From Pseudarthrobacter sp. NIBRBAC000502772 (lineage in GTDB: Bacteria; Actinomycetota; Actinomycetes; Actinomycetales; Micrococcaceae): 64,000 nt of DNA. The translations under genes were made by a program, and so were the position numbers. Of the stretch, positions 57,125-64,000 are shown one piece after another. Below the pieces are notes generated by a model. The model had not been told where the DNA came from, searched no databases, and saw nothing but the letters and a program-made list of their open reading frames with translations. The stretch spans positions 4,216,001 through 4,280,000 of the forward strand of contig NZ_CP041188.1 of the NCBI RefSeq assembly GCF_006517235.1, given 5' to 3'. The first letter of the stretch is position 1; each line of letters starts with the position of its first letter.

Positions 57125-58335
57125 CAGACACGCTCCAGCAGCATCGCGGTGCCCTGGCCCACGCCAACGCACATCGTAGCCAGACCGATCCTGGCGTCCT
57201 CGCGTTCCATCCGGCCCAGCAGGGTGATGGCGAGCCGCGATCCGCTGGAACCGAGCGGATGCCCCAGGCTGATGGCGCCGCCGTCGTTATTCACCGTGTC
57301 CGGGTCCAGCCCGAGCCGACGCATGCTCGCGAGCGACTGCGTGGCGAACGCTTCGTTAAGCTCGACGGCGCCCAGGTCACCAGCGCTGAGGCCGCTCCGT
57401 GCGAGCACTTTCTGCGTCGCCGGGACCGGGCCGATGCCCATGATTTCGGGTTCGCAGCCGGCGGAGGCGCCGTCGATGATCCGGGCCCTCGGCGTCAGTC
57501 CCAGCCGTGCGATGGCGGCCTCGGACGCAACGATGATGGCCGAAGCGCCGTCGTTCAGCGTGGACGAGTTCCCGGCCGTGACCACGGACCCGCCCCGAAC
57601 CACGGGGCGCAGCCCGGCGAGGACTTCCAGGGTGGTGCCGGCCCGCGGGCCTTCGTCGGTGTCCACCACCGTTTCGGCTTTGCGGGACTTCACCGGCACC
57701 GGGACGATCTCGTCCCTGAAGCGCCCTGCGGCGATGGCGGCGAGGGAACGCTCGTGGGAGCGGACCGCGAAGGCGTCGGCGTCCTCGCGGGTGATGCCGT
57801 CCACGCGTGCCACTTCCTCCGCGGTTTCCGGCATGGAGTAGGTCATCTTGCCGTCCCGCGCCAGCTGGCCCTTCTGGAACAGCGGGTTGACGAAGCGCCA
57901 GCCGATGGACGTATCGAAGATCTGTCCCGGCTTCGCGAACGCCGTGGCGGGCTTCTCCTGGGCCCACGGCGCACGGCTCATGGACTCGACGCCGCCGGCG
58001 ATCACCACGTCCGCGGCGCCAGACTTGATCATGTGGCTGGCCTGGATGATGGCGCTCAGCCCGGACGCGCACAGCCGGTTAACCGTGATCCCGGGAATGT
58101 GGAGGGGAAGCCCGGCCAGCAGGACCGCCATCCGGGCCACGTTGCGGTTCTCCTCGCCAGCGCCGTTTGCGTTGCCCAGGATGACTTCCTCGATACTGTC
58201 CGGGTCCAGGCCCGCACGGGACACGGCCTCCCGGATCACCAGTGCAGCCAGATCATCAGGACGGACCGCCGATAACGCACCGCCGTACCTGCCCACGGGA
58301 GTGCGGACGCCGCCAACAAGAAAAGCCTCGACCAT
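57124..58335 (-). CDS. paaJ: Acetyl-CoA acyltransferase (beta-ketoadipyl-CoA thiolase)
   Basis: The 403-aa thiolase has the nucleophilic Cys89 in TVNRLCASGLSAIIQ, the VELNEAFA motif, and the second catalytic site NNDGGAISLGHPLGSSG with GLATMCVGVGQG. The length suits PcaF/PaaJ. It is first in the operon with the hydratase and dehydrogenase, behind a PaaR-like box. It splits 3-oxoadipyl-CoA into succinyl-CoA and acetyl-CoA. Confidence 0.88.
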   Translation of the reverse strand: MVEAFLVGGVRTPVGRYGGALSAVRPDDLAALVIREAVSRAGLDPDSIEEVILGNANGAGEENRNVARMAVLLAGLPLHIPGITVNRLCASGLSAIIQASHMIKSGAADVVIAGGVESMSRAPWAQEKPATAFAKPGQIFDTSIGWRFVNPLFQKGQLARDGKMTYSMPETAEEVARVDGITREDADAFAVRSHERSLAAIAAGRFRDEIVPVPVKSRKAETVVDTDEGPRAGTTLEVLAGLRPVVRGGSVVTAGNSSTLNDGASAIIVASEAAIARLGLTPRARIIDGASAGCEPEIMGIGPVPATQKVLARSGLSAGDLGAVELNEAFATQSLASMRRLGLDPDTVNNDGGAISLGHPLGSSGSRLAITLLGRMEREDARIGLATMCVGVGQGTAMLLERV

Positions 58336-58398
58336 AAGAACAAATCCTTTACGCCAGGGAGCCGGAATCTTCGGGGCCGTCCAGTGACCGCCCTATTT

Positions 58399-58412
58399 AC
58401 CGACCGTTCGTT
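58399..58412 (-). promoter_or_regulatory. PaaR-like operator upstream of paaJ
   Basis: ACCGACCGTTCGTT, 64 bp before the paaJ start, matches the 14-bp core at 50204 in 11 of 14 positions and keeps the ACCG-nn-CG pattern. Confidence 0.6.
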
Positions 58413-58427
58413 CTATAAAGACTACAC

Positions 58428-59090
58428 TCACAGGACAAGGACGCCGAGGTGCCCGGCCAGGAGCGGCGCCAGCAGGCTCAGCTGATAGTCGTCGATCACC
58501 ACGCCGGCCAGGCTGCCGAGGCCGCTGATGGTCCGGAAATCCGTGCCGCGAAGATCAAAATCCTTCAGCCGCGAGCCCGTCAGATCCAGGGTGCCGATGG
58601 TGCAGTTTTTCAGCGCCACGCGCGTCCCGGAGGCGGAACCGAGGTCCAGTTCGTTGATGATGCAGTCGCTGATGACAACGTCCGTCAGCTTGGACCCGCG
58701 CAGATTCAGGAAGTCCAGCTTGCCGCCGTCGATCCGGACCGACTGCCAGCCCGTCTCATACAGCTCAGCGGAGCCCAGCCGGGGATTGTTCAGCTGCACG
58801 TCCCGCCACGTGGAGCGGGCGGCCCGGAACACCGGCGCGTACAGCTCGGACAGGATGCAGTCCCGGAACGTGGCCCCGCGGAGCTGGGTGTCATTGAAGG
58901 AGACGCCCTGGAACTCACACTCGGCAAAATCCGTGCCGCTCAGCTCCAGACCGTCGGCGACCGCCCGGCTGTACCGGACGCCGTCGTACCTTTCACCACG
59001 CCGGAAGTCCGGGGCCGGATCATCCGTGACATCCTCCAGGCTGACCGGCGAGAGCCGGGGAGCCGTTACCTTGGGGGCCTTTGCCGCCAC
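58428..59090 (-). CDS. Pentapeptide-repeat protein
   Basis: The 220-aa protein consists mostly of A(D/N)LxG-type repeats: LELSGTDFAECEFQGVSFND, LRGATFRDCILSELYAPVF, FLNLRGSKLTDVVISDCI and LDLTGSRLKDFDLRGTDF. It should fold as a right-handed quadrilateral beta helix. I start at the GTG at 59090, which overlaps the TAG of the upstream SRPBCC gene by one base. Some such proteins mimic DNA and protect gyrase, but nothing here shows that role. Confidence 0.85.
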   Translation of the reverse strand: MAAKAPKVTAPRLSPVSLEDVTDDPAPDFRRGERYDGVRYSRAVADGLELSGTDFAECEFQGVSFNDTQLRGATFRDCILSELYAPVFRAARSTWRDVQLNNPRLGSAELYETGWQSVRIDGGKLDFLNLRGSKLTDVVISDCIINELDLGSASGTRVALKNCTIGTLDLTGSRLKDFDLRGTDFRTISGLGSLAGVVIDDYQLSLLAPLLAGHLGVLVL

Positions 59091-59548
59091 TAGAGCGATT
59101 CCGCTTTGGCGGCGATTTCCGCCAGGTCTTTCGTGAGCGCCTTGCGTGTCATGCTCATGCCCAGCTTGCCGAAGAGGGTCATGCTGACCTTGCTGAGCAG
59201 GGTGGGCTTGACGACGTCGGCGCCGAAGGTCAGCGTCAGGTCCGTCCCGCCGTCGCGCTCGGCCAGGCTGAAGCGCGAGGTGTAATCGGCGCCGCCCTGG
59301 AGGGCCTTGACCGTGGTGCTGCGGGGAGGATCGGCCTGCGTCACCCACATCTCCACAGTTTCCGAGCGGCCCATCATGGTCCGCGTTTCCTTCCAGCGCG
59401 TTCCCTCGCCGTAGGGCCCGTCGCTGAGCATCTGCACGGCGTCGATGCCGGACAGGGTGGAGGCGGAACCCGGGATGTCCGAGATGACCGCCCAGACCTT
59501 TTCCGGCGTGGCATGAATGTGCTGGGTCAGGCTTGTGCTGTGTTCCAT
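59090..59548 (-). CDS. SRPBCC family protein (third in the window)
   Basis: The 152-aa protein begins STSLTQHIHATPEKVWAVIS and continues TRWKETRTMMGRSETVEMWV and GTDLTLTFGADVVKPTLLSK, a polyketide-cyclase/START pattern. The C-terminal helix (ALTKDLAEIAAKAESL) is typical. It is translationally joined to the pentapeptide-repeat gene. It is not especially close to the tandem pair at 36 kb. Ligand unknown. Confidence 0.82.
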   Translation of the reverse strand: MEHSTSLTQHIHATPEKVWAVISDIPGSASTLSGIDAVQMLSDGPYGEGTRWKETRTMMGRSETVEMWVTQADPPRSTTVKALQGGADYTSRFSLAERDGGTDLTLTFGADVVKPTLLSKVSMTLFGKLGMSMTRKALTKDLAEIAAKAESL

Positions 59549-59656
59549 GCATCGAGCCTAGTCGGGGGCACTGACATTCGACAGGCCGCCGGGCCAAGCG
59601 CGGGATCGGGTGTAGCCTCACTGCATAGAGCCCCTACCCACCCATGGAGAAGACCG

Positions 59657-61936
59657 ATGGCGGACACCCAGCAGCCGTTTCCCCTGCTTGGTACCGTTCG
59701 CCCGGGACAGGCAGCGCTGGGCAGCAAGGCGGCCACGCTCAATGACCTCTCCGCAGTCGGATTCCGTGTGCCGCCAGGCTTCATCGTCACTGCAGAGGCC
59801 TTTGACCGGCCCGGCCGGATCCTCGCCGATGCATTGCAGGACGCCGCCGACAGGATCGGTCCGGGACCCTTTGCCGTCAGGTCCTCCGCTACCGCAGAAG
59901 ACCTGCCCGACGCTTCGTATGCAGGCCTCTACGAGACCTTCCTCAACATTCCACGAGATGACCTCGAGGATGCAACCAGGCGCTGTCTGGCGTCCGCTGC
60001 CCACCCCCGGGTGGTGGCGTATGAGTCGGCGCGCGGAGCCTCTGGCCAGGAACAACCGGCCGCGCCTGCCATGGCGGTACTCATTCAACAGATGGTCCAG
60101 CCCCTTGCCGCCGGCGTCGCTTTTACCGCCAATCCGCTCACCGGGGACCGTGACGAAACCATCGTCACGGCCGTGCACGGACTCGGCGAACCCCTCGTTG
60201 CCGGTGACGCTGTCGGGGAACAATGGAGCGTCCGGGATCAGGATGCAGTCGCCACCCGGAACGCCGGCACTCTCACACCAGCCCAGGCTCGGGAGGTAGC
60301 CGGGCTGGCCCGCAGTGTCGCGGCCCATGCCGGGGCGCCGCAGGACATTGAGTGGGCCATTGACACAGACGGTGTCCTGTTCCTTCTGCAGGCCCGGCCC
60401 ATGACGGCCCTGCCGGAGGCTGTTGATTGGGTGGTGCCTGGCAAAGGTCTGTGGTCTCGGAACTTCCGCCTCGGTGAATGGCTGCCGGATCCGATGACCC
60501 CGTTGTTCGAGGACTGGGTCCTTCCCCGGATCGAATCCGGATACCTCGACGGCATGCAAGGCGACGCCCGCGTGCGGGTGCCCTTCCGCTATGCCTCCGT
60601 TAACGGCTGGTACTACAACGCCCCGCCGGTGCCCTCCCCAAGGCTCCTCGGACGAGTAATTCTGGATAGCCGCGGCCGGGCACCCTGGTTCCTGTTCAAC
60701 GCCCTCCTCCGCGTCTCCACCAATCCAGCCGCGGCGCACCGCGCGGTTCTCCATGGCCTGGAGCTGAAGTGGCGCAACCACCTGCTGCCCGAGTACCGCC
60801 AGCTCGTGCGGAACGCGGAACGGGAGGTTGATTCGGCATCCCCGGCCAGGCTTGTCGAACTCGTGGATGCCGTGTGCAATCAAGCAGGAATCTACCTTTG
60901 GTCGCTTTCCATCGTCGGCGGTTCTGCCTGGAAGATGGAATCCGCACTGGCCCGGTTCTGGCAGAAGCATTTGGCTGGCCCGCTGCACCGGACGGCTGCA
61001 GGAGCAACCGGCCACCAGGTGCTTCTTCGCGGCCTGCCCGGAACCGCCCCGGCAGGGGTTTCCCACGCGGTCTACTCCCTGGACTGGTACCACCCCACCG
61101 CCGGCGAATCGTTTCTCAGCCACAAGGGCGCTGACCAACTGCCGGCAACAGGGAAGGCCGAAGGCCTTAGCGCCCAGCGGGCCGACGCCGAAGCGGCCGC
61201 ACGCCAGGCACTCAAGGATCAGCCCCGACTGCTCGCACGATTCAACGCCCTCCTTGAGGTCGCCCAGCACTACGCGGCCCTGCGGGAAGAACAGTCCCAC
61301 GACCTGAGCCTGGCATGGCCGCTCCTGCGCCGCTGCGCCCGCCGGCTCGGCGAACATCTGGTCGCCACCGGCCTCATCGAGGATCCAGCGGACGTTCATT
61401 TCCTGAACCTGAACGAGGTCACCGGCCGATCAGCGGGTACGCGGCCGCCCGTTGCCAGCCGACGCGATACCTGGCAACGGCAGCGGAACCTCGCCGCACC
61501 GCTGACCCTCGGCGAAACCGGCAGGTTTATCGGTGATCCGATCGCCCGAGCGGTGGACGCGGCAAGAAGTTCACACGACCTGCCGGAAGGGGCCATCGTG
61601 GGGCATCCCGCGAGCACTGGACGGATCACCGGCATCGTCCGTGTCATGCATGGACCGGAAGACTTCGACTCCTTTCTCGAAGGCGAAGTACTGGTCGCTA
61701 AATCGACAGCGCCAGCATGGACACCGCTCTTCGCCCTTGCCGCGGCTATCATCACCGACGGCGGAACCCTGGCGGCTCACGCCTCCCTGGTCGCCCGTGA
61801 ATTCGGAATTCCCGCCGTCGTAGGAACGGGAGACGCGACCCTCCAGCTCCGCACGGGGCAACGCGTCACCGTCGACGGCGGCGCAGGCATCGTCATACCG
61901 ACAGGTCGCGGGAATTCGGGTTCCCCGAAATGGTAA
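59657..61936 (+). CDS. PEP/pyruvate-dikinase-like enzyme resembling rifampicin phosphotransferase
   Basis: The 759-aa protein has an N-terminal PPDK ATP-grasp domain (FAVRSSATAEDLPDASYAGL; QQMVQPLAAGVAFTANPLTG), a long middle domain (about 260-640) and a C-terminal swivelling His domain. The phosphohistidine candidate is about residue 708 in GGTLAAHASLVAREFGIPAV. This three-part order matches RPH, which phosphorylates rifampicin, but at 759 aa it is shorter than the roughly 870-aa RPH. No rifamycin-associated element lies upstream. It has no PEP-binding TIM barrel, so it is not PEP synthase. The acceptor is unknown. Confidence 0.75.
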   Translation: MADTQQPFPLLGTVRPGQAALGSKAATLNDLSAVGFRVPPGFIVTAEAFDRPGRILADALQDAADRIGPGPFAVRSSATAEDLPDASYAGLYETFLNIPRDDLEDATRRCLASAAHPRVVAYESARGASGQEQPAAPAMAVLIQQMVQPLAAGVAFTANPLTGDRDETIVTAVHGLGEPLVAGDAVGEQWSVRDQDAVATRNAGTLTPAQAREVAGLARSVAAHAGAPQDIEWAIDTDGVLFLLQARPMTALPEAVDWVVPGKGLWSRNFRLGEWLPDPMTPLFEDWVLPRIESGYLDGMQGDARVRVPFRYASVNGWYYNAPPVPSPRLLGRVILDSRGRAPWFLFNALLRVSTNPAAAHRAVLHGLELKWRNHLLPEYRQLVRNAEREVDSASPARLVELVDAVCNQAGIYLWSLSIVGGSAWKMESALARFWQKHLAGPLHRTAAGATGHQVLLRGLPGTAPAGVSHAVYSLDWYHPTAGESFLSHKGADQLPATGKAEGLSAQRADAEAAARQALKDQPRLLARFNALLEVAQHYAALREEQSHDLSLAWPLLRRCARRLGEHLVATGLIEDPADVHFLNLNEVTGRSAGTRPPVASRRDTWQRQRNLAAPLTLGETGRFIGDPIARAVDAARSSHDLPEGAIVGHPASTGRITGIVRVMHGPEDFDSFLEGEVLVAKSTAPAWTPLFALAAAIITDGGTLAAHASLVAREFGIPAVVGTGDATLQLRTGQRVTVDGGAGIVIPTGRGNSGSPKW

Positions 61937-62000
61937 GCATGCTTTGTGTTAGGCTTAAAAAGCATTGTCAGATCAACGGGAACGAAAGGCGGCCAGACTC

Positions 62001-62174
62001 ATGGGCCTCGGAGACAAGATCAGCAACGAAGCAGAGCACCTGGGCGGCAAGGCCAAGGAAGCGGCCGGCAACGCCACGGACAACGACAAACTTAAGGCCG
62101 AAGGCCAGGCGGACCAGGTCAAGGCTGACGCAAAGAAGGTCGGCGAAAACGTCAAGGACACCTTCAAGGACTAG
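62001..62174 (+). CDS. CsbD-family stress protein
   Basis: The 57-aa hydrophilic protein starts MGLGDKISNEAEHLGGKAKE and continues as Lys/Ala/Asp helix to TFKD. CsbD proteins are abundant general-stress proteins of unknown mechanism. GAAAGGCGG precedes the ATG. A short AT-rich leader and a hairpin 14 bp after the stop suggest a single-gene transcript. Confidence 0.88.
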   Translation: MGLGDKISNEAEHLGGKAKEAAGNATDNDKLKAEGQADQVKADAKKVGENVKDTFKD

Positions 62175-62187
62175 TCCTTCCACATTC

Positions 62188-62226
62188 GAACGGCGGCGGA
62201 TTCCCATGGGGGGTCCGCCGCCGTTC
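62188..62226 (+). terminator. csbD terminator with adjoining tandem repeat
   Basis: GAACGGCGGCGGA and TCCGCCGCCGTTC form a perfect 13-bp stem, followed by TCTTGT. The right arm is also the first unit of an 18-bp tandem repeat (TCCGCCGCCGTTCTC plus TTG or GTG) that occurs about 2.4 times to 62257. Confidence 0.75.
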
Positions 62227-62301
62227 TCTTGTCCGCCGCCGTTCTCGTGTCCGCCGACCGCGTCGACGGAGGGGATCGACGGCGGCGGCTACCCTTGGCC
62301 C

Positions 62302-63060
62302 ATGACTTATGTGGACCTGAGTGCCCAGAGTGCCGCTGCCGGCGGTTCGCCTTCGCTCGGCGGATATCTCGCCACGCCTTCCGGGCCAGGTCCGTTTCCC
62401 GCGGTCCTGATGATCCACGAAGCCTTCGGCCTGAACGACCTCGTTCGCGGGCATGCAGACCGGATGGCCCGCGCCGGGTACCTGACGCTGGCGGTGGACC
62501 TGTTCAGCGACGGCGGCCCGCGCCGCTGCCTGGTCAGCACCATGCGGAGCATGCTCCGGGGAAGCGGCCGCGCGTTCACCGACCTCGCCACCGCCCGGAC
62601 CTGGCTGGCCACGTCACCGCTGTCCACCGGCAAGACCGGGGTGATCGGGTTCTGCATGGGCGGAGGATTCGCGCTGCTGGTGGCCCGCGACGGCTTCGAC
62701 GCGGCCTCGGTCAACTACGGCCGCCTGCCCGGCAATCTCGAGGAAAGCCTCCGCGGCGCCTGCCCCATCGTGGCCAACTTCGGCGGCCGCGACCTCACCC
62801 TCAAGGGCGCGGCCGGCAAGCTCGGGACCGCCCTGGACAACCTCGGCATCGAAAACAGCGTCAAGGAATTTCCCACCGCAGGCCACGCGTTCCTCAACGA
62901 AACCGACCTGGGCCCCGCGGTTTTCAGGCCGCTGATGCGCGTCATGGGCATCGGCCCCGACCCGGCGTCCTCCCCCGAAGCCTGGCAGCGGATCGACGAC
63001 CACTTCGCCCGGCACCTCAAGAACATGGACGCCACCCGACCACCATCGATTGCTCCGTAG
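62302..63060 (+). CDS. Dienelactone hydrolase family protein
   Basis: The 252-aa alpha/beta hydrolase has the DLH nucleophile elbow GVIGFCMGGGFALLVA (Cys), the acid region VANFGGRDLTLKG and the base in AGHAFLNETD. AVLMIHEAFGLNDLVRGHAD is the typical oxyanion-hole strand. I start at the ATG at 62302 (MTYVDLSAQSAAAGGSPSL). The last codons and the TAG lie inside a 30-bp palindrome. The substrate is unknown; chlorocatechol genes are not nearby. Confidence 0.88.
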   Translation: MTYVDLSAQSAAAGGSPSLGGYLATPSGPGPFPAVLMIHEAFGLNDLVRGHADRMARAGYLTLAVDLFSDGGPRRCLVSTMRSMLRGSGRAFTDLATARTWLATSPLSTGKTGVIGFCMGGGFALLVARDGFDAASVNYGRLPGNLEESLRGACPIVANFGGRDLTLKGAAGKLGTALDNLGIENSVKEFPTAGHAFLNETDLGPAVFRPLMRVMGIGPDPASSPEAWQRIDDHFARHLKNMDATRPPSIAP

Positions 63061-63106
63061 GGGCCCTTTTGAGTGCTCAAAAGGGCCCCTACGGAGCAAT
63101 GGATGG
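63043..63106. terminator. ATTGCTCCGTA palindrome, copy 2, overlapping the DLH stop
   Basis: The left arm CATCGATTGCTCCGTAGGGG and GCCCTTTTGAG pairs with CTCAAAAGGGC and CCCTACGGAGCAATGGATG over about 31 bp with one mismatch and a two-base centre. The stop codon lies in the left arm. The outer arms match 35751-35810. Confidence 0.85.
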
Positions 63107-63114
63107 GAACTTAC

Positions 63115-63156
63115 GACGACGGCGGGCCGCCCCCGAAAGGGTGACCCGCCGTCGTC
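63115..63156 (-). terminator. Hairpin downstream of the permease gene
   Basis: GACGACGGCGGG (63115-63126) pairs perfectly with CCCGCCGTCGTC (63145-63156), 67 bp beyond the permease stop. It would terminate leftward transcription of the permease. Confidence 0.65.
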
Positions 63157-63222
63157 GGACTTCTTAGCGTCCGTCCGCAGGGTGTCCGTCCGCGTAGCGT
63201 CCGGCTGCTGGGGCGAAAAGAT

Positions 63223-64000
63223 CTAGCAGAAGAGCTCGCTCTTGGGCTCGTTGTGCTTGACCTTCTGCCAGCCCAGCCACAGCACCAGTGCGAAGAACGG
63301 GATGGTGGCCAGGGTCCAGAGACCGAGGTGGAATACCTCGCCGGTCTTGCTGGTCATGGTGTCGAAGCCGATGAGCACGGTGATGGCCAGCAGCGCAATG
63401 AGCCCGACCCAGCTGCTCCAGGTTCCGCCGGGCGCGGGCAGGGAGGAGACCTTGCCCTTCTTGTGGCGCAGCGCGATCTGGCTGGCGAAGATGGCGCCCC
63501 AGGTGAAGATCACGCCGATCGAGGCGGAGTTGAGCGCGAGGTCGAAGGCGTGTGAGCCGCCCAGCCAGATGTTCAGCAGGATGCCAACGAGGTAGACGGC
63601 GCCGATGGCCAGGATGGCGGCGTACGGCACGTGGCTCTTGGACATCCTGGTCAGCCACTCCGGGGCGTGCCCGTTGTTGGCCATGGTCCGGAAGATCCGG
63701 CCGATCGAGTACAGGCCCGAGTTGCAGGAGGACAGCGCGGCGGTGATGACGATCATGTTCATAACATCGCCCATCCAGCCGAGGCCCATCTGGCCGAAAA
63801 CGGTGACGAACGGCGAGGTGCCGGCCACGTACTGGTCCGAGGGCAACAGCATCGCCAGGAGGGTCACGGAACCGACGTAGAACACCACGATGCGGAAGAC
63901 GACGGCGCGGATCGCCTTGGGAACTTCCTTGGCGGGGTCCTGCATTTCACCGGCCGTGATGCCGACGAGTTCAATGCCGTTGTAGGCGAAAATCACGGCG
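63223..64000 (-). CDS. APC-family amino-acid permease, C-terminal part (gene leaves the right edge)
   Basis: About 259 codons are inside the window. They show seven or more membrane segments, the mid-protein signature FAYNGIELVGITAGEMQDPA and NNGHAPEWLTRMSKSHVPYA, as in AnsP/CycA-like permeases. The C-terminus is short and charged (KVKHNEPKSELFC). The N-terminal half and start lie beyond position 64000. The substrate is undetermined, and it is clearly distinct from the permease at 6086. Confidence 0.85.
   Translation of the reverse strand, partial: AVIFAYNGIELVGITAGEMQDPAKEVPKAIRAVVFRIVVFYVGSVTLLAMLLPSDQYVAGTSPFVTVFGQMGLGWMGDVMNMIVITAALSSCNSGLYSIGRIFRTMANNGHAPEWLTRMSKSHVPYAAILAIGAVYLVGILLNIWLGGSHAFDLALNSASIGVIFTWGAIFASQIALRHKKGKVSSLPAPGGTWSSWVGLIALLAITVLIGFDTMTSKTGEVFHLGLWTLATIPFFALVLWLGWQKVKHNEPKSELFC

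Noticed and set aside
58428..59621. A 397-aa protein covering the pentapeptide gene and upstream bases
   Set aside because: The first 175 residues are the shadow of the SRPBCC gene in another frame; the GTG at 59090 is the sensible start.
59549..59656. A rifamycin-associated element upstream of the RPH-like gene
   Set aside because: I looked for the GGGGCTTGCGGCAAG-type inverted repeat and found no match in the 108-bp gap.
59081..59656. N-terminal extension of the PEP-utilising enzyme
   Set aside because: The extended frame is antisense to the SRPBCC gene and has no protein-like content; ATG 59657 with GGAGAAG is the start.
62214..62257. A short tandem repeat as a possible CRISPR-like array
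   Set aside because: The 18-bp units are head-to-tail with no spacers and only about 2.4 copies; the first unit is simply the right arm of the csbD terminator.

Overview
The window is a 64 kb piece of a high-GC actinobacterial chromosome, most likely from an Arthrobacter/Pseudarthrobacter-type member of the Micrococcaceae. The reasons are the base composition, frequent GTG starts, ANTAR-domain regulators, an actinobacterial ClpC, a sortase-E style LANTG surface protease, PaaR-type TetR sites and DUF6421/DUF6153 genes. All identities come from reading translated sequence; no database search was possible.

Layout. 1-5.2 kb: the end of an alpha/beta hydrolase, then two GAF-ANTAR regulators flanking an accessory block on the minus strand. 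The block holds an XRE/ImmA-IrrE metallopeptidase with an overlapping PIN-domain gene behind a perfect inverted-repeat operator, and a row of small membrane proteins of which one is frameshifted. 5.2-17 kb: one long minus-strand glycine/serine one-carbon operon, gcvP-gcvT-gcvH-glyA-sdaA-lipA-metF-like-cycA-like-purU, headed by a tandem glycine riboswitch. 17-21 kb: an azlD scrap, clpC and a DsbA-like thioredoxin protein. 21-26 kb: a polar amino-acid ABC transporter downstream of an SDR gene and a DUF6421 gene. 26-31 kb: a metal-stress stretch with an MFS exporter and a CzrA/NmtR-like ArsR sensor, a CsoR-type copper operator, a CopZ-like protein, a wrecked copA fragment, DUF6153 and DUF305 proteins, and a low-molecular-weight tyrosine phosphatase with a second scrap of the same gene nearby. 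31-37.5 kb: an LCP ligase, oligopeptidase B, two tandem SRPBCC genes and a GNAT gene. 37.5-42.7 kb: ackA and pta, separated by a Zur-type island with a CobW-like protein lacking a P-loop and a 40-aa zinc-free ribosomal protein L36. 42.8-58.4 kb: phenylacetate catabolism in three clusters (paaI-paaK-paaR; paaZ with a divergent thioesterase; paaJ-paaF-paaH), each with a PaaR-like box, interleaved with an HtrA-like protease, a LANTG-anchored S1 protease, a tyrosine phosphatase and a secreted SGNH hydrolase. 58.4-64 kb: a pentapeptide-repeat gene with an SRPBCC partner, a rifampicin-phosphotransferase-like PEP-utilising enzyme, CsbD, a dienelactone hydrolase and the end of an amino-acid permease.

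A second layer is intergenic. Several families of palindromes recur at gene ends. The most striking is a 12-bp word (ACGCTCTCTCAC) that occurs as pairs spaced exactly 32 bp at three loci. The strongest candidates for new biology are the XRE-ImmA-PIN module with its membrane-protein neighbours, the Zur island inside the pta-ackA locus, the 32-bp-phased repeat, and the DUF6421-SDR-transporter row.
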